Below the pieces are notes generated by a model, which had not been told where the DNA came from, ran no database searches, and worked only from the letters and a program-made list of their open reading frames with translations. Of a stretch of DNA of 64,000 bases, positions 49,451 through 58,344 are shown one piece after another. Origin of the DNA: Robertmurraya_A mangrovi (GTDB lineage: Bacteria > Bacillota > Bacilli > Bacillales > Cytobacillaceae); the NCBI RefSeq assembly GCF_034427655.1, contig NZ_JAXOFX010000004.1:124001-188000 (forward strand), in the 5' to 3' direction. The translations under genes were made by a program, and so were the position numbers. Positions within the stretch are counted from its first letter, which is position 1. Every line of letters starts with the position of its first letter.

Positions 49451-50692
49451 ATGAAGCATTTAGCACAACAAGACGCACAAATTTTTCAGTCTATCCAAGA
49501 TGAGTTGCAACGTCAAAGAACAAAAATTGAATTAATTGCATCGGAAAACTTTGTTAGTGAAGCTGTAATGGAAGCACAAGGGTCTGTTTTAACGAACAAA
49601 TATGCTGAAGGCTATCCTGGTCGTCGCTATTATGGTGGTTGTGAACATGTTGATGTAGCAGAAAATATTGCTCGTGATCGTGCGAAACAAATCTTTGGCG
49701 CTGAGCATGCGAACGTTCAGCCTCATTCAGGTGCCCAAGCAAACATGGCTGTTTATTTTACCATCCTTGAGCAAGGCGACACAGTGCTAGGGATGAATCT
49801 TTCTCATGGTGGTCACTTAACTCACGGAAGTCCGGTTAACTTCAGTGGAATTCAATACAATTTCGTTGAGTACGGTGTAGATGAAGTGACACACACCATT
49901 AACTATGAAGATGTTGCTGAAAAAGCACGCCAACATAAGCCAAAGCTAATTGTTGCTGGTGCTAGTGCTTATCCACGTGCGATCGACTTTAAGCGTTTTA
50001 GAGAAATTGCTGATGAAGTGGGAGCATATTTAATGGTTGATATGGCTCACATTGCTGGTCTTGTTGCTGCTGGTCTACATGAAAATCCAGTTCCTTATGC
50101 TGATTTTGTTACAACAACAACACATAAAACTCTTCGCGGCCCTCGTGGTGGAATGATTCTTTGTAAAGAAGAATGGGCTAAGAAAATTGATAAATCTATT
50201 TTCCCTGGAATCCAAGGTGGTCCACTAATGCACGTAATTGCTGCAAAAGCAGTGGCATTTGGTGAAGCTTTACAAGATGGTTTCAAAGATTATGCAGCTA
50301 AAATTATTGAGAATGCTAAGTATTTAGCAGAAGGCCTACAAAAAGAAGGTTTAAGCTTAGTATCTGGTGGAACAGACAATCACCTTTTACTAGTTGATTT
50401 ACGTTCACTAAGTTTAACAGGAAAGATTGCTGAAAAAGTACTTGATGAAATTGGTATTACGGTTAATAAAAATACGATTCCTTTTGATCCTGAAAGTCCA
50501 TTTGTAACAAGTGGAATCCGTATCGGTACAGCGGCTGTTACTTCTCGTGGCTTCGGTCAAACAGAGATGGAAGAAATCGCTTCTTTAATTGCTTTTGCTC
50601 TTAAAAACCATGAAGATGAAGCTAAATTAGAAGAAGCTAAACAACGTGTTGAGGCATTAACTAGCGGCTTCACTCTTTATCCTGAAAGATAA
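49451..50692 (+). CDS. glyA: Serine hydroxymethyltransferase
   Basis: A PLP enzyme making glycine and methylene-tetrahydrofolate from serine. The 413 residues of the fold type I family have the Schiff-base lysine K226 in TTTTHKTLRGPRGG, the GYPGRRYYGGCEHVD segment and the C-terminal TSGIRIGTAAVTSRG. The start at 49451 follows GAGGGGGAT. The gene precedes upp as in B. subtilis. No PurR box was seen in the upstream region. Confidence 0.97.
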   Translation: MKHLAQQDAQIFQSIQDELQRQRTKIELIASENFVSEAVMEAQGSVLTNKYAEGYPGRRYYGGCEHVDVAENIARDRAKQIFGAEHANVQPHSGAQANMAVYFTILEQGDTVLGMNLSHGGHLTHGSPVNFSGIQYNFVEYGVDEVTHTINYEDVAEKARQHKPKLIVAGASAYPRAIDFKRFREIADEVGAYLMVDMAHIAGLVAAGLHENPVPYADFVTTTTHKTLRGPRGGMILCKEEWAKKIDKSIFPGIQGGPLMHVIAAKAVAFGEALQDGFKDYAAKIIENAKYLAEGLQKEGLSLVSGGTDNHLLLVDLRSLSLTGKIAEKVLDEIGITVNKNTIPFDPESPFVTSGIRIGTAAVTSRGFGQTEMEEIASLIAFALKNHEDEAKLEEAKQRVEALTSGFTLYPER

Positions 50693-50702
50693 TAGAAAAT
50701 CA

Positions 50703-50731
50703 GCCCCTCCTCTTGAAGGGGCATTTTTTTT
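50703..50731 (+). terminator. Intrinsic terminator of glyA
   Basis: GCCCCT and AGGGGC pair around CCTCTTGA and run into ATTTTTTTT. Confidence 0.85.
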
Positions 50732-50768
50732 GGAGAAATGAAATTTTCTTGACTAATTCGAATCGTAG

Positions 50769-50797
50769 TTGCTCTTAAAAAGTTTTTTCTGTAAAAT
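50769..50797 (+). promoter_or_regulatory. Candidate sigma-A promoter of upp
   Basis: TTGCTC (50769-50774), 17 bases, TAAAAT (50792-50797), about 85 bases before the upp start. Confidence 0.45.
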
Positions 50798-50882
50798 AAA
50801 ACGCAGTGTATTCGATTGAAATTTACATAAAACGACAACAACAAGTAAATTTTATACATGACGACCAAAAGGAGAGATAATG

Positions 50883-51512
50883 ATGGCAAAAGTATATGTT
50901 TTTGATCACCCATTAATTCAACATAAACTTACATATATCCGTGAGAAAGATACAGGTACGAAAGAATTCCGTGAGCTAGTAGACGAAGTAGCAACATTAA
51001 TGGCGTTTGAAATTACTAGAGACATGCCTCTAGAGGAAATCGAAATTGAAACGCCAGTTAGTAAAACACATTCAAAAGTTTTATCTGGTAAAAAACTAGG
51101 GATTATCCCGATTTTACGTGCAGGTATTGGAATGGTAGACGGAATTTTAAAATTGATTCCTGCTGCAAAAGTGGGTCACATTGGTTTATACCGTGATCCA
51201 AAAACGTTAATGCCTGTTGAATACTATGTAAAATTACCAAGCGATGTGGAAGAAAGAGACTTTATCGTAGTTGACCCTATGCTTGCAACAGGTGGTTCAG
51301 CAGTTGAAGCAATCAACTCTCTTAAAAAGCGTGGAGCTAAAAACATTAAATTTATGTGCTTAATTGCTGCACCAGAAGGCGTGGACGCAGTTAAAGAAGC
51401 TCACCCTGATGTAGATATTTACATTGCGGCACTAGATGAGAAATTAAACGAAAAAGGCTATATCGTACCAGGTCTAGGAGATGCTGGGGACCGTCTATTC
51501 GGAACAAAATAA
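50883..51512 (+). CDS. upp: Uracil phosphoribosyltransferase
   Basis: Salvages uracil with PRPP to UMP. The 209 residues equal the B. subtilis length, with the PRPP loop DPMLATGGSA and the uracil-binding C-terminus YIVPGLGDAGDRLFGT. The start at 50883 (MAKVYVFDHP) follows GGAG at 8 bases; an ATG immediately before it is possible. It stands between two terminators, so it is monocistronic. Confidence 0.97.
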   Translation: MAKVYVFDHPLIQHKLTYIREKDTGTKEFRELVDEVATLMAFEITRDMPLEEIEIETPVSKTHSKVLSGKKLGIIPILRAGIGMVDGILKLIPAAKVGHIGLYRDPKTLMPVEYYVKLPSDVEERDFIVVDPMLATGGSAVEAINSLKKRGAKNIKFMCLIAAPEGVDAVKEAHPDVDIYIAALDEKLNEKGYIVPGLGDAGDRLFGTK

Positions 51513-51534
51513 TGAACGTAGAATAAAAAACCAT

Positions 51535-51588
51535 GCCCTTTATCACCGTACAAAATTATTTTTTGTGCAAAAATAAAGGGCTTTTTTT
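51535..51588 (+). terminator. Intrinsic terminator of upp
   Basis: GCCCTTTAT and ATAAAGGGC enclose an inner GTACAAAA/TTTTGTGC hairpin and are followed by seven T. Confidence 0.85.
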
Positions 51589-51635
51589 ATAATGGTCTAA
51601 TAAGTAAGGAAAATATTTAAAAGGAGAGTCCCACA

Positions 51636-52784
51636 ATGAATCGACGAATAAAAGTAATGACGATTTTTGGGACAAGACCAGAGGCCATAAAAATGGCGCC
51701 TCTCATTCTTGAACTGAATAAACAAACCGAGCATTTTGAATCGATTGTTACGGTAACTGCGCAACATCGTGAAATGCTGGACCAAGTACTACATATTTTT
51801 AATATTAATCCAAACTATGACTTAAATATTATGAAGGATAGACAAACGTTAATTGACATAACCACACGAGTATTACAAGGTTTGGACGAAATAATGAAAG
51901 AGGTTAAACCAGATATCGTTTTAGTGCATGGTGATACAACGACAACATTTATTGCTAGCTTAGCGGCGTATTACAATCAAATTGTTGTAGGGCACGTAGA
52001 AGCAGGGTTAAGAACGCATAATAAATACTCTCCATTTCCGGAAGAATTAAACCGTCAATTAACGGGAGTTATTGCTGATTTGCACTTTTCTCCGACAAAA
52101 AAAGCGGCAGGCAACTTGCTCCAAGAAAATAAACAACCTGATAGTATATTTATAACTGGTAACACAGCGATTGATGCTTTAAGCACAACCATTCGTGATG
52201 AATATGAACATGAGGTACTAAGAAATCTTGGAGAAGACCGCTTAATTTTATTAACGGCACATCGTCGGGAAAATCAAGGGGAACCGATGCGTAATATGTT
52301 CAGGGCGATTAAACGAATTATAGAAGAACAAAAAGATGTTCAAGTGGTCTATCCTGTTCACTTGAATCCTGTCGTTCGAGAGTTGGCATCCGAAATCTTA
52401 GGGAACGACCCTCGCATTCATTTAATTGAGCCTTTGGATGTCATTGATTTTCACAACTTTGCATCAAGGGCCTATTTGATTTTAACGGACTCGGGCGGAG
52501 TACAAGAAGAAGCTCCATCACTAGGAGTTCCTGTATTAGTGTTACGAGATACAACGGAACGACCAGAAGGGATTGACGCAGGAACCCTAAAGTTAGCGGG
52601 TGTAGAGGAAGAAACCATTTACCGTCTAGCAACAGAGCTTTTAACGGATCAGGCAGAATATAATAAAATGGCAAAAGCTGCGAATCCATATGGAGATGGC
52701 CATGCTTCTAAACGAATTTGTGAAGCTATTCGCTACTACTTTAAACAAACGGAAACCCCACCATCAGAATATAACCCAAATTAA
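51636..52784 (+). CDS. mnaA: UDP-N-acetylglucosamine 2-epimerase (non-hydrolysing)
   Basis: Converts UDP-GlcNAc to UDP-ManNAc for teichoic acid linkage units or other surface glycans. The 382 residues are two Rossmann-like domains of the GT-B fold with GTRPEAIKMAPL near the N-terminus, HGDTTTTF, GHVEAGLRT, LTAHRREN and LTDSGGVQEEAP. AAAGGAGAG precedes the ATG. It is not at this place in B. subtilis, but a WecB-type gene after upp is common in related bacilli. A terminator follows. Confidence 0.94.
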   Translation: MNRRIKVMTIFGTRPEAIKMAPLILELNKQTEHFESIVTVTAQHREMLDQVLHIFNINPNYDLNIMKDRQTLIDITTRVLQGLDEIMKEVKPDIVLVHGDTTTTFIASLAAYYNQIVVGHVEAGLRTHNKYSPFPEELNRQLTGVIADLHFSPTKKAAGNLLQENKQPDSIFITGNTAIDALSTTIRDEYEHEVLRNLGEDRLILLTAHRRENQGEPMRNMFRAIKRIIEEQKDVQVVYPVHLNPVVRELASEILGNDPRIHLIEPLDVIDFHNFASRAYLILTDSGGVQEEAPSLGVPVLVLRDTTERPEGIDAGTLKLAGVEEETIYRLATELLTDQAEYNKMAKAANPYGDGHASKRICEAIRYYFKQTETPPSEYNPN

Positions 52785-52787
52785 ACG

Positions 52788-52814
52788 CTGGCCCCATTAT
52801 GGGGTCAGTTTTTT
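52788..52814 (+). terminator. Intrinsic terminator of mnaA
   Basis: CTGGCCCCAT and ATGGGGTCAG pair with one G-T and run into TTTTTT. Confidence 0.85.
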
Positions 52815-52872
52815 GTATACTCAGTCCTCATAATGAAAACGATAAGAAAAAAAGTGAAGAAGGTGAGCGATC

Positions 52873-55095
52873 ATGATAAAGGTTCTGACACTTACATTTT
52901 TTATAGTCTTTAATGTGATATTCACCTCCGCCAATGCGAAATCATTAGAACATCCTCCCATACCGGAAGAATCACCTCATACTGAAAAAGTAGCCATCGT
53001 AACCTTACCTGAACCGATGAGTAAAAAAGAAATTGAAAAGCTAATAGGGAATATACCTGAATTAACACTACGCTATGTTTTTGAACATGCCCTAAATGGA
53101 TTTTCTGTAAAAGGGACCGTTGCATCCTTAGAGAAACTATCTAAATTAACCAATATAAATTTAGTTGAACCGGTGAAAACATATTCCATTGAGAGTGAAG
53201 AGAGCAATAAAATCATTGGAGTAGATGAAGTTAGAGGATTTTTTGATAAGAAAAATAATAGACTAACGGGCCGTGGAGTCACAGTAGGTGTGATTGATAC
53301 GGGGTTTGATTATACCCATCCCGATTTGAGAAAAAGCTATGGAGGTGGGCATGACCTAGTAGATGGAGACGATGACCCGATGGAAACAGAAGGAGCTCAT
53401 GGCCAGGGGACTTTACACGGAACACATGTAGCAGGCATTATTGCAGCAAATGGACGGATTAAAGGAGTTGCTCCGGAAGCAAAAATTAAGGCCTACCGTG
53501 CATTAGGCCCCGGGGGGACAGGAACCACAGAGCAAGTACTAGCAGCGATTGAACAAGCAATCAAAGATAAAGTGGATGTGCTGAATCTTTCCCTAGGCAA
53601 TAGCATTAATGGACCTGATTTACCAATTAGTTTAGCCCTTAATAAAGCCGTAGAGAAAGGAATTACATCCGTCACATCCTCTGGGAATTCTGGTCCTAAT
53701 CTCTGGACAGTGGGTTCACCAGGAACGGCAGGGAAAGCCATTTCAGTCGGTGCGTCTACTCCTTCACTTCTAATCCCCTACTTATTAATAGAAGAAATGG
53801 GTGAAAGATTTAGATTAGAACCGATCCAGGGATCAGTAGCTTCCTGGAAACTGGATCGCTCCTATCCCATTACATTTGCGGGTCTAGGGAAAAAAGAAGA
53901 CTTGAAAAATGTAGATGGAAAAGTCGTTTTAGTAGAACGAGGGGAAATCACTTTTACAGAGAAGGCGAAGAACGCAATCGAAGCTGGAGCCGTTGCGGTT
54001 ATTATCTATAACAATATTAATGGAGGGTTTATAGGGAATTTAGAGGAAGGGGTAGAAATACCTGTTGCAACAGTTACTAAAAAGGTAGGAAAACAAATCC
54101 AAAAAGCTTTAAAAGCAAAAGAAATGATGATTCGTACAATCATTAAGGAAGAAAAAGATCGATTAGCCGATTTTAGTTCAAGAGGCCCTGTAACCTCAAC
54201 TTGGGAAATTAAGCCCGATGTAGTAGCACCAGGCGTCGCCATTAATAGTACCATTCCGGGCGGTTATCTCGCTTTACAAGGAACGAGCATGGCTTCCCCT
54301 CATGTTGCTGGTGCTTGTGCATTAATCAAACAAGAACACCCAGATTGGGGGCCTGAAGAAATTAAGGCAGCTTTAATGAATACAGCAAAGCCTATACAAA
54401 ATGAAAAAGGAACCCCTTATAAGACATACGAACAAGGAGCGGGTAGAATTCAAATCAAGGAGGCTATCAAGACACAAACCTTAGCCATGCCAGCTTCCCT
54501 TCAGTTCGGCAAATTTAAATTAAAAGATGTACAACATACTCATAAACAATATATCACTCTAAGGAACGTCAGCTCAATAACCCAAAAATACTCCTTCTCC
54601 GTACCGAAACAAGAAGCGGGTATTAAGTGGGAAATCCCTCTTTCGTTTCATGTAGGTCCTGGGGAAGAAAAAAGAGTCGAAGTAAAAATGACGGTAGATC
54701 CAACCCTTTTTAAAAAGAAATTACATGATGGTCATCTCTATATTGATGCTGGTGGTCAAAGGTTGAGCATACCTTACCTATATGTTCTAGAAGAACCAAA
54801 TTATCCGAGGGTAATGGGATTTGATATAGGTGCTGGTGACAAGAAGAACACGTACCGTTATGAAGTATATCTGCCAGGAGGAGCGGAAGAATTTGGAATT
54901 GCTCTATTTGATCCGGATAGTTATCAATTTGTAGGATTTTTAGATTGGAAAAGAAAAGTAGGGAAAGGTATGCTAAAAGGAACAGTCCATAATAAGCAGC
55001 TTCCCGAGACTGGCTTATATCTTGCGAAAGTGTTTGCGAAAAAAGCGGGGAAAGAGGACATGGTTGAAGCGAGTATATATATATCGAAGGAATAG
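52873..55095 (+). CDS. vpr: Vpr-type extracellular subtilisin family serine protease
   Basis: A secreted serine protease of 740 residues. Signal peptide about 1-23 (ANA before KSLEH), then an I9 propeptide. The S8 catalytic domain has D142 in GVIDTGFDYTHPDL, H182 in LHGTHVAGI and S472 in GTSMASPHVAGA. A PA domain is inserted before the serine (about 345-420, VEAGA-type GAVAVIIYN). A C-terminal beta-rich domain follows. Domain order is that of Vpr, though B. subtilis Vpr is longer (806). GAAGGTGAG precedes the ATG. It is probably monocistronic. Confidence 0.9.
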   Translation: MIKVLTLTFFIVFNVIFTSANAKSLEHPPIPEESPHTEKVAIVTLPEPMSKKEIEKLIGNIPELTLRYVFEHALNGFSVKGTVASLEKLSKLTNINLVEPVKTYSIESEESNKIIGVDEVRGFFDKKNNRLTGRGVTVGVIDTGFDYTHPDLRKSYGGGHDLVDGDDDPMETEGAHGQGTLHGTHVAGIIAANGRIKGVAPEAKIKAYRALGPGGTGTTEQVLAAIEQAIKDKVDVLNLSLGNSINGPDLPISLALNKAVEKGITSVTSSGNSGPNLWTVGSPGTAGKAISVGASTPSLLIPYLLIEEMGERFRLEPIQGSVASWKLDRSYPITFAGLGKKEDLKNVDGKVVLVERGEITFTEKAKNAIEAGAVAVIIYNNINGGFIGNLEEGVEIPVATVTKKVGKQIQKALKAKEMMIRTIIKEEKDRLADFSSRGPVTSTWEIKPDVVAPGVAINSTIPGGYLALQGTSMASPHVAGACALIKQEHPDWGPEEIKAALMNTAKPIQNEKGTPYKTYEQGAGRIQIKEAIKTQTLAMPASLQFGKFKLKDVQHTHKQYITLRNVSSITQKYSFSVPKQEAGIKWEIPLSFHVGPGEEKRVEVKMTVDPTLFKKKLHDGHLYIDAGGQRLSIPYLYVLEEPNYPRVMGFDIGAGDKKNTYRYEVYLPGGAEEFGIALFDPDSYQFVGFLDWKRKVGKGMLKGTVHNKQLPETGLYLAKVFAKKAGKEDMVEASIYISKE

Positions 55096-55230
55096 GATTA
55101 CGGCTAGAAAAGTTGGAGCGAGAACAACTCTTGCTCCAATTGCAATATGTATATAGTAGAAAATATCGAAAAATGTGTGAACTGCCAAATTATAACCAAT
55201 CTAATTGTGAACTTTTTCACTGCAAACGCA

Positions 55231-55259
55231 TTGACATTGACAAGTGCCTATTGTATGCT
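55231..55259 (+). promoter_or_regulatory. Candidate sigma-A promoter of the atp operon
   Basis: TTGACA (55231-55236) is a consensus -35, 17 bases from TATGCT (55254-55259), about 130 bases before atpZ. No better match was seen in the vpr-atpZ gap (55096-55388), which also holds a TTGGAGC/GCTCCAA hairpin at 55113-55138 and an uncertain short cysteine-rich frame. Confidence 0.5.
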
Positions 55260-55388
55260 TACAAAGGGTATAAAATGATAGGGTTTTCAAAGGCTGTGTG
55301 GTGTTAATTTACTAAGTGAACACGCTCAAATTTTGATGCTTGATACCTCTAACCCACATACCATTCTCTAAAGAGAGGATGCGTTAAT

Positions 55389-55610
55389 ATGAACAAAAAA
55401 AATCGTCATCCATTTCAATCGATGGCGTTAATGTCCGCGATTCTTTCTCAATTAGTCGGTGCAGTATTGATTGGCATTTTCTCCGGAAGATGGCTGGATC
55501 GTGTTGCGGGAACCGAGCCACTATTTTTAATTATCGGGTTATTACTAGGATTAGCAGCTGGTGTATTAGCTATGGTTCGACTAATCCAACATTTCTTTTC
55601 AGGAGAATAA
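55389..55610 (+). CDS. atpZ: AtpZ/AtpI-type small membrane protein of the ATP synthase operon
   Basis: A 73-residue protein with two transmembrane segments (about 14-35 and 43-66) separated by GRWLDRVAGTEP, the AtpZ pattern. AtpZ with AtpI is proposed to act in Mg or Ca uptake or in F0 assembly; the function is not settled. GAGAGGATG precedes the ATG. It stops 6 bases before atpI, so it is cotranscribed and likely the first gene of the operon. Confidence 0.85.
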   Translation: MNKKNRHPFQSMALMSAILSQLVGAVLIGIFSGRWLDRVAGTEPLFLIIGLLLGLAAGVLAMVRLIQHFFSGE

Positions 55611-55616
55611 ACAACA

Positions 55617-55991
55617 ATGCCGGAAATCACAGCAATCTACCTTAGGCAACGAAAATACATATTTTTCCTGTTGTCAATCTATGTTCTCGGCTGGGGATTT
55701 ACAACTTATAAAACTATCTTTCTAGGGCTTATTCTAGGTACAAGCTTAAGCCTATTTAATTTGTGGTTGTTGGCTAGACGAACGGACAAGTTTGGTGAAG
55801 CTGTCGCTAAAGGTGAAAAAGTTCGTTCCTTGGGTATGATGTCAAGGATGGCTACAGCAGTGTTATCGGTTATGTTAGCACTTGAGTATCCGGACAAACT
55901 ACACTTGTACAGCGTAATTTTGGGATTAATGACTTCCTATATCGTCATTATGATAGATTTTTTTCTGCAAGCTATTAATTCACGTAACTAG
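55617..55991 (+). CDS. atpI: ATP synthase subunit I
   Basis: A 124-residue membrane protein with about four hydrophobic segments, typical of AtpI (PF03899), which aids c-ring assembly and is not part of the final enzyme. Landmarks are LGTSLSLFNLWLLARR and GMMSRMATAVLSVMLALEYP. The ATG lies 12 bases after GGAG at the end of atpZ. The divergent sequence is normal for this family, so the call leans on the operon place directly before atpB. Confidence 0.86.
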   Translation: MPEITAIYLRQRKYIFFLLSIYVLGWGFTTYKTIFLGLILGTSLSLFNLWLLARRTDKFGEAVAKGEKVRSLGMMSRMATAVLSVMLALEYPDKLHLYSVILGLMTSYIVIMIDFFLQAINSRN

Positions 55992-56012
55992 CGGGGAAGA
56001 GAGGTGAATACT

Positions 56013-56723
56013 GTGCATCATGAAGCTCCATTATATGATTTTATGGGCTTAACTTTTAACTTGTCAAACGTACTAATGATTACAGTTGCCAGTTTGATTG
56101 TTTTCATTATTGCAGTTCTTTCTACACGTACTTTAGCCATGAAGCCAACGGGGATGCAAAACTTCTTCGAATGGATAATGGATTTTGTTAAAAACATTAT
56201 TGGAAGTACGATGGACTGGAAAGATGGCGGAAGATTCCATATCCTTGGAATTACCTTGCTAATGTATGTTTTTATTTCAAACATGCTAGGCCTTCCGTTT
56301 GCGATAACATATGATCACGTGTTGTGGTGGAAATCACCTACAGCAGATCCAGTCGTTACATTAACATTAGCGACTATGGTTGTTGCACTTTCACATTATT
56401 ATGCAATTAAGCTTAAAGGTGTTAAAGAATACGGTCGAGATTTCTTCAGACCAATGTGGTTCTTGTTCCCTCTAAAGCTAATTGAAGAGTTTGCAAATAC
56501 ATTAACTCTTGGACTTCGTCTTTACGGTAACATTTTCGCGGGAGAAATCCTACTAACGTTACTGGCAGGAAGTCTAGCTTCTGGAGTAGGTGGCACTATT
56601 GCGGCTATCATTCCAACACTAGCATGGCAAGGATTCTCAATCTTTGTTGGTGCAATCCAAGCATTTATCTTCACAATGTTAACAATGGTTTATTTGGCAC
56701 ACAAAGTGAGTCATGACCATTAA
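56013..56723 (+). CDS. atpB: F0F1 ATP synthase subunit a
   Basis: Forms the proton half-channels beside the c-ring. The 236 residues have five to six transmembrane helices. The essential arginine is in LTLGLRLYGNIFAGE, and the end is FTMLTMVYLAHKVSHDH as in B. subtilis. The start is the GTG at 56013 (MHHEAPLYDFMGLTFN) because GAGAGGTG lies 6 bases upstream; the GTG at 56004 lies inside it. Confidence 0.95.
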   Translation: MHHEAPLYDFMGLTFNLSNVLMITVASLIVFIIAVLSTRTLAMKPTGMQNFFEWIMDFVKNIIGSTMDWKDGGRFHILGITLLMYVFISNMLGLPFAITYDHVLWWKSPTADPVVTLTLATMVVALSHYYAIKLKGVKEYGRDFFRPMWFLFPLKLIEEFANTLTLGLRLYGNIFAGEILLTLLAGSLASGVGGTIAAIIPTLAWQGFSIFVGAIQAFIFTMLTMVYLAHKVSHDH

Positions 56724-56790
56724 TATATACCTGTTCATTATATGAACAAAAATATAAATCTTTTTACACATTTAAAGGAGGAACTCTATA

Positions 56791-57003
56791 ATGGGTCTTT
56801 TAGCAGCAGCAATCGCAATCGGTTTAGCGGCACTAGGTGCTGGTATTGGTAACGGTCTTATCGTATCTAAAACAGTTGAAGGTATCGCTCGTCAACCAGA
56901 AGCTCGTGGTATGCTTCAAACAACTATGTTCATCGGGGTAGCGTTAGTAGAAGCTGTTCCTATCATCGGCGTAGTTATCGCGTTCATGGTTATTGGTGGT
57001 TAA
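56791..57003 (+). CDS. atpE: F0F1 ATP synthase subunit c
   Basis: The ring-forming proteolipid, 70 residues and two helices joined by the polar loop ARQPEARG. The proton-carrying carboxylate is E54 in GVALVEAVPIIG. The first helix has the AxAxGxGAG-type glycine pattern (AALGAGIGNGL) for tight ring packing, with no sodium-binding residue pattern evident. AAAGGAGGAA gives one of the strongest ribosome binding sites in the operon, fitting the high copy number. A 200-base gap with a hairpin follows. Confidence 0.97.
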   Translation: MGLLAAAIAIGLAALGAGIGNGLIVSKTVEGIARQPEARGMLQTTMFIGVALVEAVPIIGVVIAFMVIGG

Positions 57004-57022
57004 TAGCTAGTAAAATGTTAAA

Positions 57023-57056
57023 ATGGCGAAGATCATTCCTTGTGTACCTTCGCCAT
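57023..57056 (+). other. Intercistronic hairpin between atpE and atpF
   Basis: ATGGCGAAG and CTTCGCCAT pair perfectly around 16 bases. No T run follows, so it is more likely an RNA processing or stability element than a full terminator. It may help keep subunit c in excess. Confidence 0.7.
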
Positions 57057-57204
57057 TGCTTTATGTTCTTAAACTATTTTAGTAAAGAAACCTTATATTT
57101 AAGGTGTTAGTTTTAACAAAACAATTAATCGGATTCATATAAATTGAACTTCGTTAACTTGTTGTTTTCCTAAGTGAACGACTCTTGAAGGGAGTGAATC
57201 GAGG

Positions 57205-57726
57205 GTGTTAACAAGCAGTCTAGTATTAGGTGCAGCTGGTGGTGGTTTTAACGGTGGAGATATCCTTTTCCAACTAGTTATGTTCATCATCTTGTTAGCA
57301 TTGTTAAAGAAATTTGCATGGGGTCCATTAATGGGCATCATGAAACAACGTGAAGATCATATTGCAAATGAGATTAACTCGGCAGAACAAAGCCGTGGTG
57401 AAGCTCAAAAACTATTAGATGAGCAACGCAGCTTACTAAAAGAAGCTCGCACAGAAGCTCAAACATTGATTGAAAACGCGAAAAAGCAAGGCGACGTGCA
57501 ACGTGAAGAAATTATCACATTAGCTCGTTCTGAAGCTGATCGTTTAAAAGAATCTGCTAAGCTTGAAATTGAGCAGCAAAAAGAGAAAGCAGTTGCAGCA
57601 ATCCGCGAGCAAGTGGCTACTCTATCTGTGATGATTGCTTCTAAAGTAATCGAAAAAGAACTTACTGCACAAGATCAAGAAAAGCTCATTAACGACTACA
57701 TTCAAGAGGCAGGAGAGAAGCGATGA
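57205..57726 (+). CDS. atpF: F0F1 ATP synthase subunit b
   Basis: The peripheral stalk, 173 residues: one N-terminal membrane segment (about 21-40) then a long charged coiled coil rich in Ala, Glu and Lys. The start is GTG with GGGAGTGA upstream and matches the MLTSSLVLGAAG-type beginning in bacilli. It overlaps atpH by 4 bases (ATGA), suggesting coupled translation. Confidence 0.95.
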   Translation: MLTSSLVLGAAGGGFNGGDILFQLVMFIILLALLKKFAWGPLMGIMKQREDHIANEINSAEQSRGEAQKLLDEQRSLLKEARTEAQTLIENAKKQGDVQREEIITLARSEADRLKESAKLEIEQQKEKAVAAIREQVATLSVMIASKVIEKELTAQDQEKLINDYIQEAGEKR

Positions 57727-58259
57727 GCAACTCCACAGTAGCTAAACGCTATGCGTTGGCACTCTTTCAACTTGCTAAAGAGAATCAGCTTCTTGATCAA
57801 ATGGAAAGTGAGCTACGTGTAGTAAAAGAAGTAGTTAACAATAGTGATAATTTAAACGCAGTTTTAAAATCTCCAAAGCTTTCGAATGAAAAGAAAAAAG
57901 AGATTTTAAAAGAGTCATTTGAATCTTTTAGTGTGTATGTATTAAATACACTTATGATTTTAATTGATCGTCACCGTGAAGATCATATCTCTGATGTGGC
58001 AGATCATTTTATTCAGCTTGCGAATGATGAAAGAGGCATTGCAGAAGCAATCGTCTATACTATTCGACCTCTAACAGAGGCGGAAAGACAAGCGCTTTCT
58101 GAATCATTTGCAACTAAATTTGGAAAGAAATCTCTTCGTATAGATAATATTGTTGATTCCAATCTGCTTGGTGGCATTAAGCTTCGTATCGGAAACCGAA
58201 TTTTCGACGGCAGCTTACGTGGCAAGTTAGAGCGTTTGGAGCGTCAATTATTAAGCTAA
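57723..58259 (+). CDS. atpH: F0F1 ATP synthase subunit delta
   Basis: Links the peripheral stalk to the alpha3beta3 head. The 178 residues have the helical N-terminal domain (STVAKRYALALFQLAKE) and the conserved C-terminal DSNLLGGIKLRIGNRIFDGS. GGAGAGAAG precedes the ATG, which overlaps the atpF stop. The length is typical. Confidence 0.95.
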   Translation: MSNSTVAKRYALALFQLAKENQLLDQMESELRVVKEVVNNSDNLNAVLKSPKLSNEKKKEILKESFESFSVYVLNTLMILIDRHREDHISDVADHFIQLANDERGIAEAIVYTIRPLTEAERQALSESFATKFGKKSLRIDNIVDSNLLGGIKLRIGNRIFDGSLRGKLERLERQLLS

Positions 58260-58344
58260 GCTCTTTAAGTGCATGAGGGTATAGATATACTTTTTTCATG
58301 TGCAAAAGAACACAAGCTAAGATTCGTAGATAGGGGTGAAACTC

